Assembly: GCA_032209605.1 (NCBI GenBank)
Contig: JASFXZ010000052.1
Location: 1,364,001-1,428,000, forward strand
DNA: 64,000 nucleotides
Direction of reading: 5' to 3'
Source of the DNA: Mactromeris polynyma
Taxonomy: Eukaryota; Mollusca; Bivalvia; Venerida; Mactridae
Made by a program: the position numbers and the translations under genes. Of the stretch, positions 48,028 through 59,700 are shown one piece after another (the first letter of the stretch is position 1; each line of letters opens with the position of its first letter). The notes beneath the pieces are model-generated. The model was not told where the DNA came from, ran no database searches, and saw only the letters and a program-made list of their open reading frames with translations.

Positions 48028-48217
48028 CAGTAAAACATCAGTAATAAGACCACAATGGTGCTGAAGAAAGTTGGTCTTAGATGTGAGGTGGTATGACTGA
48101 ATAGTGAGTCAAAATATGGGAGAAAATATAAACCCCTGTCCTTGAAATAAGGTCGTATTATTAATGAGGTGTGAATTTCGAGTTAGAGACCACAGGTCTT
48201 TGGATTTGGTTTTACTG
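48028..48217 (+). mobile_element. CAGTAAAACCTC-family MITE, copy 7, TA flanks intact
   Basis: It starts CAGTAAAACATCAGTAATAA at 48028 and ends GGTTTTACTG at 48217, with TA on both sides (48026-48027 and 48218-48219). It is 190 bp and diverged internally but keeps TAAGACCAC and GAGACCAC segments. Confidence 0.75.
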
Positions 48218-49350
48218 TATCTGTACATTTTATCTCTTGTGGATCCAACTCCCTGTGTTACCTGTAGATCCATCAGTACTAAGGGGGTGTGCTTTATTAC
48301 TTTCTTGCATTTAGAACTTCAAAACAATGTAGAAGAAAACCGAAAATAAAGTGTTAGTCGTAAATTGATTTTATTTCACTCAACAAATATCTATTGTACC
48401 ATATTAATTACACATTTAAGTATGAGAAATATTTTTCCATGTTAAGGACACTGTGAAAACATTTTTTTAAATTATTCCTGAAGGGGTACCTGTATTAATA
48501 ATAGAAATTATATTGTGGATATGTCCAACACTTTGATTGCTTTTAGTTAAAGGGAGGTAACTGTTATTTGATACACTGTATAAACAATGCAGTCCATGTA
48601 TTTCTCCTTTTAGCTTAAATGATATGATCTTATATTGTATCCAGAGTTCAGTGTAAAAATGATGCAAGTGCTTGATTACTAGAATGGAGTTACAATAGTT
48701 AAGAACTATAAAATAAAATAAATAGAACAAATAAATTGAAATAAAATAAATATCTGTATCTTTCTGTGTCAATAGTTATAGCACCAAACCTGTGATAACT
48801 TCAGATATTTTGAGGAAATTGTCATAAAAGATAATGTGCTTTGACTTGGTCAACATCATGTTCAAATTTAACAAAGACTCTATTAAGATCTGTTTAATGC
48901 TTAGAGTTTTTGATAGGTAATTAAAGTTCCTTTTAATGGTTAATTGAAAGTTTTGATATCTAATTACTGCTGGTAAATAATGGAGTAGATTGTAGATAAA
49001 GAATGACCTTGACCTTGTAAAAAATAATGAAATGACCTTGACCGTGTAAAGGAACACTCCCCATCATGCTGTTATCATGTTACATATAATATACAGGACT
49101 GTATCTATGTAAACACAGGTAACCATACACTTAATGACATTGTATGGTAAATTGCAGTTTCTTTCAACCTTGGGTTTGTATTTGCATAAACAATTGCATG
49201 GACTTAAGCATTTAATTGAAATCTATGCTTTTGTTGATTTTCTTGAATTTTGTGAGAAAATGAAGGATGTTGCCTCTCCTGTGTGATCATTGTGGGTTTT
49301 CTAACATATTGTAACTTTAATAATCATGATTTGTGTAGATGGATTCTCTG
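48218..49350. other. Non-coding, no feature recognised
   Basis: Minus-strand open frames of about 95-100 codons (48467-48772 and 48776-49057) are AT-rich, lack domains and are probably chance. Two GACCTTGACC-type segments occur near 49005-49042. Confidence 0.4.
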
Positions 49351-49406
49351 AATTTTAGAAAATTCGAAATTTTAGAAAATTCGAAATTCTAGAAAATTTG
49401 AAATTC
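49351..49406. repeat. 17-bp minisatellite, about 3 copies
   Basis: TTTTAGAAAATTCGAAA is repeated in tandem, with the last copy changed (CTAGAAAATTTGAAA). Confidence 0.85.
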
Positions 49407-49520
49407 TTTCAAAATTAATGTGTTAAGGTAAAATGTTATGTTTTTATGTTGAAAGAGTATCTGTTTATTTAAGAGTTTTAGGTCTATAGTAAACTTAATT
49501 GTGCTGTGTTTGTCGAAAAT

Positions 49521-49625
49521 CATCAAAACTCCAGCATCTGATTGGTTTAGTTCTATGCACAGATGTAAAATTGACCAATGGCAATGATGCATTTTGAGAC
49601 TGGTCTTCAAACTTAAGTTTCATTA
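49521..49625. repeat. Paired-CCAAT dispersed family, copy
   Basis: CAGCATCTGATTGGTTTAGT, then GTAAAATTGACCAATGGCAA, then GCATTTTGAGACTGGTCTTC, in the same order as at 45533. Confidence 0.65.
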
Positions 49626-50454
49626 CCTTGGGACCCAATCTAATGCTTAAGTACTACATTTTTATGGGATTCACTGAAAGTGATTTTTGGGAATGGTTGC
49701 TAAGCAACCGTTTGTCAGATTATCATTCCACAATTTCCTGCAGTTGTGCTTTAGGCTCTTACACCTACCAAATATTGTCCATGCTATTTTGTTTAAGGTA
49801 ACTTGGCGCAAAACTATTGAAGCTGTTTCTATAGTAAAACTTAAAGTTACCACAGTTTTGTGCCATACTTCATAAAGTATGTTAATCATTTAATAAATGG
49901 AATGCAGTTTTAGTGCAAATTCATGTCAGTAAACTCATTTGCAACAATTTTACATATTTGATCTAACAAAAAGTGAAACAATGAAAGCACAGGTTTACAA
50001 ACATCTGTATTCACATTGTTATATAAAAAATTTTGTAAACTGTCTTTGTTGAAAATGAAATTCGTTTTGTGGTGAATGACTGTACATTGTGGATATGATA
50101 TTTTGTACATCAGACATTTTGCGTCATGTGATTAATCAGTGTTGACAAGTTTTTAATGGGTTGATTTGGATGAAGTTTGTTTTGTGTGACACATTGGAGT
50201 GTAAACATTGTTTTGGATGAGAAATGGTAAATATTACTGTCTAGCTTAATTACGTCTTATTATCTTTATATTCATTAATTTAAGGCCTTCTAATTGCACC
50301 ATGTATAATTAAATATGAAGTTTAAATTAAAGTTTAAATTAATGCGCAGTATAAGAATAGCATACATACTGTTACATGGCAAGCATGTTTTGACATTGCT
50401 TGATTTAATGGGATTTATATACTTCATTTTGATAGATCTCTTTTGATAGAAATT
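49626..50454. other. Non-coding, no feature recognised
   Basis: No gene or repeat could be supported. Confidence 0.4.
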
Positions 50455-50570
50455 GTGAGACCGGCCTCAATTGTAGACTTGCCATTGGTCAATTTAATGA
50501 CTGCATTTGAAACCAACCAATCATTGGTTTGAGTTTTGAAACTGGACTCCAAACTCAGATTTATGACATC
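50455..50570. repeat. Paired-CCAAT dispersed family, copy (inverted)
   Basis: GACTTGCCATTGGTCAATTT, then ACCAACCAATCATTGGTTTG, then TTTTGAAACTGGACTCCAAA. The inner AACCAACCAATCATTGGTTT is itself nearly palindromic. Confidence 0.6.
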
Positions 50571-52181
50571 AGATTTAGACATTTAGTTTTACTCTTTATA
50601 TTAATATAAATTATCTTCAGACGTATTTAAATGACACATAAAAGTCTGGTTAAGTGGGATAATACGCTGTGAACATGTCATGCCCATTGTCACTTGAAAT
50701 GATAGCAAACTTTATAAGTTTATCAACTTAGATAGTTTTTATTTGCAACTGAATAAGAAACAGTCAGACGCTGAATAATTTGTTATATGAAGTTTTATAT
50801 GGGCATGTTGGTCTCTACAAATAATTGAGCTTACCGCATATTCAGCCTTTTTGTGTGCATTTAAAGCTTGCTAATTATTGTGCACTTAAAGGTTGGTAGG
50901 CCTTGACTTATTTTCTATCAAAATTATGCTAAGTTTTAATTTTGAGAAAATGGCATGTTAATGGCTTCATACAGACATAATCTAAAACATTGCATTGTAA
51001 CTTTTCTTGAATATTTCCTGAACCTGCAAAACACGCGTCAGATGCAGATATTTCCTATGCTAGTGGTAAGAGGATAGAAATACTGTGTTTGCAGTTTTTG
51101 GAAAGATATAAGAAAAGTGACAATACATTGTTGTAGAGTACATCTGTATGAAGGCAACTGTAACCACCAATGTTTTCATATTTATGACAAAGGATACCTT
51201 GTGTGAAAATAAGACTATTTACCTGTGTAAATGTGTCTCGAGTCTTCCTTGTGTGCTAAAGTAGAATTTTCTGTATTTATATTTGATTTAAGTTTATTTG
51301 GATAATTAGCACAATTTGTCAGGGTCTGGTATTTCTCATCTGCACCTGTGTTTAGTTGGTGCATAAATGTCTATAAAAAGTATGTATGACTCAATGTATC
51401 GTAAAGGACTAAATTATGACCTGTTGTACAAGTGTAGACCCATTGTTAATCCATGTTTATGCCTTTTTGAAAACTGTAGCTTGGAGATTTCTGTCTATAA
51501 ATTGTTTGGCTTCTCTGAGTCTACTTTGTCTCAATTTTATGCGTCATTGATTTGTTCAATAATCCAGTGACATTTCTTGGATTAAATTTTATGTAACGCT
51601 GCATCTCTTTGCAAGCCATCAATAATAAATAATAGACTTGATGCTGATATCCGTTGTTTTGGTTGCCAAAATGTCAAGCACTGTCTAGGAATCCTTAATA
51701 CAATGTTTGTACTTAGGTGGCACTGTGAGGTCATAACTGTAACAACATTGCTGCAGGGGAGGTAACTCTTAATGACTTGTGGAGCCTCTTTAATGCTACA
51801 GCTTTTTATAACTGCTGCGTCACAGACATAGGTCTGTTGTGCTAGGGTTTTGCTTTTGGTTTGTCTTCAATATGTCTGTTTGGTGCTGTTGCCTCTTTGC
51901 TGTTTGTCAGAGTTTCTTAATCCTTTTGTAAGTCACAATGACAGAAGCTTGGAGAACTTCGGCTTCTTTAATCTCTTCATTTATCAAGTTCATTTGAAGT
52001 TGTTGATTAAACTTCTCTGATGTAATAGAATAATGCCTTTCTATATTTTTTGCTTGAAGTTAATGTCACATTGTCACACTGATGTTCTGGTATTTTGGTA
52101 TTGATCCATTGAACTCTGGTCCAGGGCACCTGCTAACTCTAAGTCTTGAGCACTGTGTCACAGGTGGGTGATATAAATTTG
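50571..52181. other. Non-coding, no feature recognised
   Basis: No gene or repeat could be supported. A 67-codon frame near 51367 lacks features. Confidence 0.4.
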
Positions 52182-52275
52182 GAGATCAGTCTCAAAACTC
52201 AAGCAATGTGATTGGTTGTTTCTGATCTCAGTCTTAATATTGACCAATGGCAAGACTGCAAATTGTGACTTTGTG
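52182..52275. repeat. Paired-CCAAT dispersed family, copy
   Basis: CAGTCTCAAAACTCAAGCAA, then GTGATTGGTTGTTTCTGATC, then TTAATATTGACCAATGGCAA, then GACTGCAAATTGTGACTT. Confidence 0.65.
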
Positions 52276-53611
52276 TTATAACGTAGGGTCCTGATAATTG
52301 ATTTGGTCAAGAATGTGTCATGTCTTGGATAATGTATTCATTTATTAACCCCTTTTTGCTGCGCTGGCCTTCATATGTCGCTTAAAGTATTTCTGCCAAT
52401 CGGGTTAAGTTGAGCCCTTTGTCCTTGATTGGTTAAGTAGAAAGTTAAGAGCTTATATGACAGCTTATTTGAACAATACTGTATTCTTGCATTTGTACTT
52501 TCTGTTGGATTGAACAATATTTTGTAATCTGATTTAATGAACATAATTATATATACTGTAGATCCTTTTATTTTTATGTTTTGTAAATCATTGCATGAAA
52601 TCAGCTGATTGTTGCCTAATAATTTCGACGGTTCAGTGCAAGACTATTGCAACTTCTATATAAATACATATAATCTGTAACTCATGCTACAACAATATTA
52701 ACACATTTTCCGATAAAATTGCTATTTTAGTGACACCTTGATCTTAATACTCAGGAGAAATCTAAATTGAATTTGCGAAAATTAGCAAAAATTAAACTGT
52801 CACGAATAAATAGTTATCTTCAGTAATTAATTGAAAATGTCTGTCTGACATTATTTGAAATTCCCCCCACAAAAAAACTTCTTATTTGGCTTTTAATTAA
52901 ATCCAATGCCTTGGTTTGATAAGACTATATCAGTGTCTGTCTAGAATAGTAGTCTTAATTAGAATTTTCTCAAATATTGTCATGCTATATGGTAGATATA
53001 ACATTACGGGCAGTAAGCGCTAAACTGCAGTAACTGTGTCTTTACTCCAAGTTACAATAGTTCTGCGTCAGACCCTAGCAAAGTAAATTTGAGATTGATT
53101 GGTTCGTCGTTTTTCTTTCTCTGTACATAGATATTGATTGATTCTGGGATTATTATCCCTAATTATGACTTGCAAGTCATCTTCCCAGATTTCACATCTT
53201 GTTTATAAGGTTCAAGGGAGAGAAGCGTACGCTTCTGCTTCTGATGAAGGGAGGTAATATAGTTTAAAAAAAGTATTGAAGCTGATCTTTCATGTTAATG
53301 CTTTGTTTGAAGTTATTTTCGTGTTGCGTATCCGTTTGATGATTAATTTATTATTTTGAGATTTTGCAGAAGTACTGTTTCTCCTTGTTACCATGGTATT
53401 TCACACAATCCTCAGTATGAGTAACTTAATGCATTGATAATTGATTATGTAGGGATCTTGCTAGAAGTTTTATGAAAATTGGGAGTCAATTTTGTGTCAG
53501 TCTTGGTAACTTCAGTTGACCTTATTATTTGATGGCTTTGTGCACAATTGTTGTATATAACCACAACAATCATTACAATCCTTTTGTGCCAAATCCTGAT
53601 TATGCTATGTT
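52276..53611. other. Non-coding, no feature recognised
   Basis: No gene or repeat could be supported. Confidence 0.4.
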
Positions 53612-53862
53612 CATATGAGCACTGCTATGGGATTTACAAAACATCTTCTGTAAGTGACGTCATTTCAAGAAATTGCAACATGTGATGTCACTATTTGCAA
53701 GCAGTAGCAGTATTTACTTCATACGGTCACTTCGTTTTGATATTGCCTTATGGGGCAAAAATTGCTTACTGTCAGTACATGGTGACATCACATGTGACGT
53801 TTTCTGGAAATGACGTCACTTCAAGAAGAGGTTGGAAATCAACAAACAAAGACGCTCATATG
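53612..53862. mobile_element. Long-TIR MITE with CRE-type palindromes, copy 2
   Basis: The arms are about 80 bp. They start CATATGAGC (53612) and end GCTCATATG (53862). Inside are GTGACGTCATTTC and its mirror GAAATGACGTCAC, and TGTGATGTCAC mirrored by GTGACATCACA. Perfect TGACGTCA palindromes lie at 53655-53662 and 53811-53818. About 251 bp and non-coding. The central part (TATTTACTTCATACGGTCAC) matches copy 1 in order, so both derive from one family. Confidence 0.8.
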
Positions 53863-54727
53863 TAAAATCGAAATTGATACAAGCAATTTAAATTATGAAG
53901 AAGTATGGCTCAATGAATTTATATCTTTCTGCATGTGACTTTTCATGCAGCCTTATTGTGTGGTTATTGCAAGTTGTGCACATTTGTGTTCAAGACTGAT
54001 ATAGAATCGTCTGAGTGCAGTTATTTATATAACTCATATTTTGTGTTTGTCACGCTGTCAAAGTCTTCAGTATGATTTTCAGAGAAATTGCAGTCTGTTT
54101 GCACAATAGTTTTTGGGTCTCAACAATTGATTTAGAAATGTCTGACATAAATTATTTATGACTGTATTTTTCCAATTTTCAATCAAATGAGGTGTTCATT
54201 TAATTATTCTGAGCAATATACTGATGTTGTTTGCTGTCATGGCTGTCAATTGGTGGTCTGAGAATATGTTCTGTCGGCTGTGATGTTTGATTAAAATTGC
54301 TGCATAGTGATTGATGGGTTATTTTTATAAGAACATGGAGAATATTGATGATTTTTAGGACTGAATCGACCTTTTTTATTGCTAATTTGTTGAAATTTAT
54401 GCCACATCTGCTATTGATGAAGTTTTAATGAAAGATGTTTACCTAAGCACCTGTCTATGTAGTTTGTTATATATAGCCCTCTAGCTTGCAAGCCTGTGTT
54501 TCTTTATAATTTTAACTTTTTTTCTTCCTTGATAATTATATGCTGCATCTGGTTAATTATAGGAATTGTTACGAATTTTTGGAAAATGAACAGAGTTGAC
54601 TTATGTTGAATTAGTGAGGAAAATGTGGAAATATTGACCCTAAAAGTTTGCTAAAAGGTGGTCAAATATATTCACCATGGAATTATGACTGCTAGATGAT
54701 GATGGACAGGTAAGGGTGGGGCCCTTC
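53863..54727. other. Upstream of exon B; donor-like site at 54710
   Basis: AT-rich sequence without repeats. GGACAG|GTAAGG at 54709/54710 is a near-ideal splice donor, so a 5' untranslated exon could end there. An in-frame TGA at about 54686-54688 precedes the exon B frame, limiting how far it can extend upstream without splicing. Confidence 0.4.
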
Positions 54728-55303
54728 ATGTATCGAGGATGTGTTTTCTGTAAGATGCGGGATGCCATCTTTGGTTGTATGGGAGGGCAGCCAGATAATA
54801 CTGAAGAGTTACCAAAGGGAGGGAACTCTGAGAGAAAGTTTGTATTTGATACAAAAGGACTCAGAACTGACAAAAAGTCATCTACGCAAACTAAACGCGC
54901 AACAGGAAGGAAATCTGACAAACCACCTGTTGAAACAGGGACTGCTAAAAGAACACATTCTCAAGGTCATTTGTTCAAAGGTCAAGGACATCAGAAGGAA
55001 GGGATTCAAACAAGAAATAGGACCGGAAGGTCACAACCTGTACACTTTACAAAGGTCAAATGCAGGTCATACCCAAGGGAAGATGATTACTACAATCGCA
55101 ATGGAAACTATGAAACGGGTCATTATAATGCTAGATACTGTAGATTTTTTGAAAGACAGTACCAAAGGGACTTGTTAAGGAGACAGGCAGAGCGTTTGCC
55201 TCTTTTGGAGTACACTTACAAGAACGGGAGACCGATTCGGGGAATACTTAAGAAACCCCAGTTTGTACGTACTCCACGGATGGATGAACTGATTTTTGTA
55301 GAG
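54728..55303 (+). CDS. Candidate coding exon B, up to 192 codons, basic, with GILK motif, unknown protein
   Basis: An open frame from ATG 54728 to a donor-like GAG|GTAGGC at 55303/55304, phase 0. A second possible start is ATG 54755, which directly follows TTTTCTGTAAG and could also be the first codon after a splice acceptor. The product is strongly basic and polar. Residues 1-20 are Cys-rich (GCVFCK, IFGCMGG), the middle is Lys/Arg/Gly/Ser-rich, and residues 136-165 form an Arg/Tyr-rich block (YCRFFERQYQRDLLRRQAER). GILK at about 172-175 fits the SILK consensus [GS]IL[RK] of protein phosphatase 1 partners. No RVxF motif is seen in this exon, so that role is only a suggestion. The frame is open well beyond the local chance length and GC is raised over its surroundings. 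Relation to exon A: see findings. Family not recognised. Confidence 0.72.
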
Positions 55304-56210
55304 GTAGGCACTATGTGGATTGCATGCAGTGAATTTACCATTCGGCATTGATTCATTTCATCTTGCATGATAAAATGTGGCATATATTAAGAGCATTTTC
55401 TGCAACAATGTTCGCTACAACCTCTTGCAGCATGCCCATATATGGTATCTTTTGTATTGGTATATATTGTAATCATTTGGGAATGAGATGATGTCTGATA
55501 TTGATATGTTATCTGTCCACATACGTTATTCCTTCTGGTGACTCCCCCTCAATAGATTAATATTTAATAAAGCCATAAGAGCGCTTATCTGTTTGCTCTT
55601 TAAAATAATTAGTGATGGCTTACATTAACAAGTCTTGTTGCTACAACGATGGGAGTACATTACGCTGGTATAGAGCTTATAATAGGATATTTAGCAATTG
55701 GTCACAGACACTGGCTCCTATGAATACAATTTGTTTAAATTAATTCTTTCATGTTTTGTGATAAATCCATATATGGCCTTAATATATCCTCAATTTATTT
55801 CAGAAGCTCTTTGAGTATATAATAGTTGTATCATTTCTGATTGTTTGTTTTTTATTGGCAGAAGGGTTTGATCTAGTGGAGGAAACCAAATTTTTGGTCC
55901 CTGCCATGTTGTAAATTGTTTCAATGGCTGTTACGTTTTGTTATGTATATAAGAAGATCCTATATCAAAGACTGGAGAAGTATGCTTAGAGCACAGTATC
56001 TATGTAATTACTCCATCAAGTTTTGCATATGTTTAAAGAAAAAATTTAAGTGACTAGATAAATGATAAAGACATCAATTTAGCTTGTTTGTTTTGAGAAA
56101 AATAAAAGAGTTATTTTCACAGCTTGATAAATGTCTGTGTCTGTGTCCAAAAACATGTAAACTATTGCATTTAGCTCAGTGTCTTAGAAAGTATATGTCC
56201 CAATGATAAT
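55304..56210. other. Putative intron after exon B
   Basis: It begins GTAGGCACT. No repeat or exon was recognised in the rest. Confidence 0.45.
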
Positions 56211-56340
56211 GTTATATGCCAGCTTCCACATGGTAGGGCTTTGTTTATCGTATACTGGTCATAAATGCAAACCTGTTACATGCCGGCTTCCGCATGGTAG
56301 GGCTTTGTTTAAATTGTATACTGGTCAGAAATAGAAACCT
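56211..56340. repeat. 64-bp tandem duplication
   Basis: GTTATATGCCAGCTTCCACA with its downstream sequence (56211-56274) is repeated as GTTACATGCCGGCTTCCGCA (56275-56340). Both are followed by TGGTAGGGCTTTGTTT, GTATACTGGTCA and AAACCT. About 90 percent identity, with a 2-bp length difference. Confidence 0.85.
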
Positions 56341-56649
56341 GCTTGTACTTCTTCACATAGTTGGTAAATGACTGTTGGATAAATCTTCTGTTGATTTTGA
56401 TAGCAACTAGCTATAACATTAATGATTCAAATGGATGAAAGTCATGTAAACCAGTCAAAATTATGTTCATTGTTTCAGATCACTTTGTCATTCTGTAGTG
56501 AAGATTCTTGAAATACAAAATGGCGGGTTAGCTCTTTTGACCAGTAATTTATAATTATGCTCTCTTAAGATATATGCTTACAGTTTAGTGTCATTGCTGA
56601 ATGTAATGTTCATGGAACTCATGCAACAATTGGAGATTTATGTTCCTGA

Positions 56650-56727
56650 GTGCAGCTGGGGTTTATATAGCACCAATTAAAGCTGTGTGCAGCTGGGGTT
56701 TATATAGCACCAATTAAAGCTGTGTGC
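56650..56727. repeat. 37-bp perfect tandem duplication
   Basis: GTGCAGCTGGGGTTTATATA plus GCACCAATTAAAGCTGT occurs twice with no difference (starts 56650 and 56687). Each copy carries an E-box (CAGCTG) and a TATATA. Recent event. Confidence 0.9.
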
Positions 56728-59700
56728 AAAGAAGCAGTCAGTATAATTACATCAGCTATGTGGTAGTTTGCTGAAATCTTACATGTTAAGATTCTATTAT
56801 GTGATCTTCTCTGTTGAATTAATAAGAGAGAGACTTTTTCTTCCCTTACATGATGGTATTATACGACTGGTACCTGGCTTTCACTTTTACTGGGATTGTT
56901 GAGCTGTAATGTGACAGAGAACCAGTCTAACTCAATCATGACAAATATCGACATTTACTGACACAATTCTTGGCAGTTGGTTCTGTGATCAGTGTTCTTT
57001 AATAGACATGAGTATTTCCAGTGTCATATGAACCGACAAATAACAGTGTGTATGTGCCAGTTATGTAATTTTCAAATGCTCTGAAGTGGGTTTTAAAAAA
57101 GCAGGCTGCTGATTCGCTGATTGCGGTATTGGAAATTTAATAAACATTTAATTGGATTTAATGCTTTATTACCTTCTGATCCAGAATGTGTCAGGTAAAT
57201 GAATTCTGATACTGAAAGTGATGAGTCGGCAATATTGTTTTAAACATTTTTTTCTTGTTTTCTGGTTTTATGTGCATACCTGCTGTAATCATTTTCAGCG
57301 TTTGTGGAGAATCTTCTGTTACACATTTTTCTATCCAAACTGTGCTGCATTAGGTTTTGCTTGGCACCCTAAATTCAGTGATAATCTAAGGTCAGGAATA
57401 TTCAAATTGAGCTAATATCAATATGTTAGTAAAGCTTTATGCATGTATTCACACAATTATTATCAATGCCTTGAACCATTTCACTAGGTAAAACAGTTTT
57501 TATGTTGTTATTGTACAATTTTGATTGTCTCCTTTTAATATCAAACTCCTTCACTTATTAAGCAGCCTGGCAGAATCACATTTCAGGTTCCATTGCCAAG
57601 TGTGTCTACAGTTGAACCATTACCTACAATTTATTGGCCTGAAAATTGTGCAGCAGCATTATCAGGCGTCTTTTACCATTATTACTGCTTTAGCTTTTCT
57701 CCAGATAACCTGCTATTCATCTTTTATAACTTCAATTTCATTTACTTGCAAAAAAACAAATTTATAGAAAATCAAAGTACTGAAAGCCCTGTTTAGGTGG
57801 TGCTTAATCCACAGATTCAAGCAGTGACTGCTTTAAAATGGTAATTTGGATCACAATTCCAATTTCTTAATGCAAACATTTACAAATTGCATTGACTGTG
57901 ACTGACTGGTCTAATTGATTATGATAAAGTGGTTATACTTTCTGGAAATCGGTCTAATTATAAATAATTGTTTGATAGTCTGAAAATTTCTTATTTCGTA
58001 ATTATATCCAGCTAAGGCATTTCTGGGAATTGACTCTCTCAGCTAGAATTCAGATGCCTGGAAATGTAGGAATAGTCGGCTTTCATTATATTTCTTAGGT
58101 TATGTGTCTGCAGTTTTCTTTTTCTTTCATTAATGGAAATTCAAGCAACAACTGCAGTTTGGTGAAGTCTGTCCAACACTTAGTGATTGATACTGACTAG
58201 CAACTTAATTACATGTCAGTTGCTATGAGACTGTTAGAAGACTTTTTATAATGAAATTATAAATCAACAAACCGCCACATAATTGTCTAGCGTTTTAATC
58301 AATTTTCTTCTGAATTACAATTGTCATTGGATACCAGTTCTAGAAATGAAGGACTTTGTGCAAATCTGTTGGAACTTAGTTTTGATGAAGTGGCTGTTAA
58401 AAACTTTGCACAAACATCTCAAACTGGGAAAGTTTATATTCTTACTTCATAACCTTGGAATCTCAAATATTGTCATAAATTTGGGATATGAATTATTTCT
58501 GTTTCTTACATAGGCTTAAATGTACGCCCGCTTGGCAAGATGCCAAGACTATGCTGCAGGTCTTCTAGCTGATTTATGGTAAAACTTTAATGTGACAATT
58601 TCCATAAAGCAAAATTTACATTGGTTTTGATACATTTTGATGATTCTGCAGCTGATTTTGGTGAAATAGGATCTGAAAATATATTTTAAGTACAAATTTT
58701 GTAACGAATTTCTGAGTAAAACTATTGGTTTTGCAAATATTTCATATCTACCATCCAAGTTCTTTCGGTGAATGTAATATTTTTATGATAGGTTTGGGGG
58801 ATGTGATTTCTTGCATTTCGCATTTATTGTCTTTTATGATTTTGAAAACTAATAATGACCAGAATAGAATTTCTGAGAAGTGTATTATCACAGAAGCTTA
58901 CTTTTAGTAGTGTCCGAGCAAAATTTCAATAATTGCTTGAAACAGAAAAGGAGCCTGGAATTATTGAGGAACTGTATGATGTTAGTTAGCTATTGCCTGT
59001 ATTAAAATCAGTATCCGCATGAATTTACCGTCTGCATACATTTTGAGCATATCTCGTATTATACCGGATGTGTTCTATGTATGTTGACTTTTTCAGTAAA
59101 GGTTTTAACAATGATATGTCTCCTGATGTATATGCATCCTGGTGAAATTTATTTTAAGTGGGAAACTGTATCATGTTGGGTAATGAACTAGGTCATTAAG
59201 TAGTGGAGATCATTGTTAATACTCCAAAACATTAGATGTTTGAGTGTGGAATATTTTTTGGGGGGAATGTGTTACATTAATAGTTGAAACTTGAATGGTC
59301 ATTGGTCATACAAAGTGGTGAATAACAAATTAATCACCTTCATTATGGTAACCTATACCTAAAGTCTTGCGAAACCAACAGTTTTTGAGAATGGCCTTTT
59401 AAGGATCTATTCGGTGTAATGCCAAAATTTCATGAAATAAGTCATTACTGTTAAGTTAACTTATCTATTAGGACAGATACATGGTCGTCTGCCTCCTTTG
59501 ATCTCATTGACAAGAATAGGAAATAAGATGTCTGCTTGAAGAATTCTCTGTAATTGTATAATATTGATCAGACTCCCATTGAAATCTCGTATAAATGACA
59601 ACAATGCATGGACATGTTTATGCTGCAAGTGCATAATGTTAACATGGGCAATTTATTTGAAAATACCCGGTATAATCAAATTCTTTTCTCAATGCAACTT

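Noticed and set aside
54741..55178. 145-codon second + frame inside exon B
   Set aside because: Overlaps the main frame, ends without a donor, and has less protein-like composition at its end.
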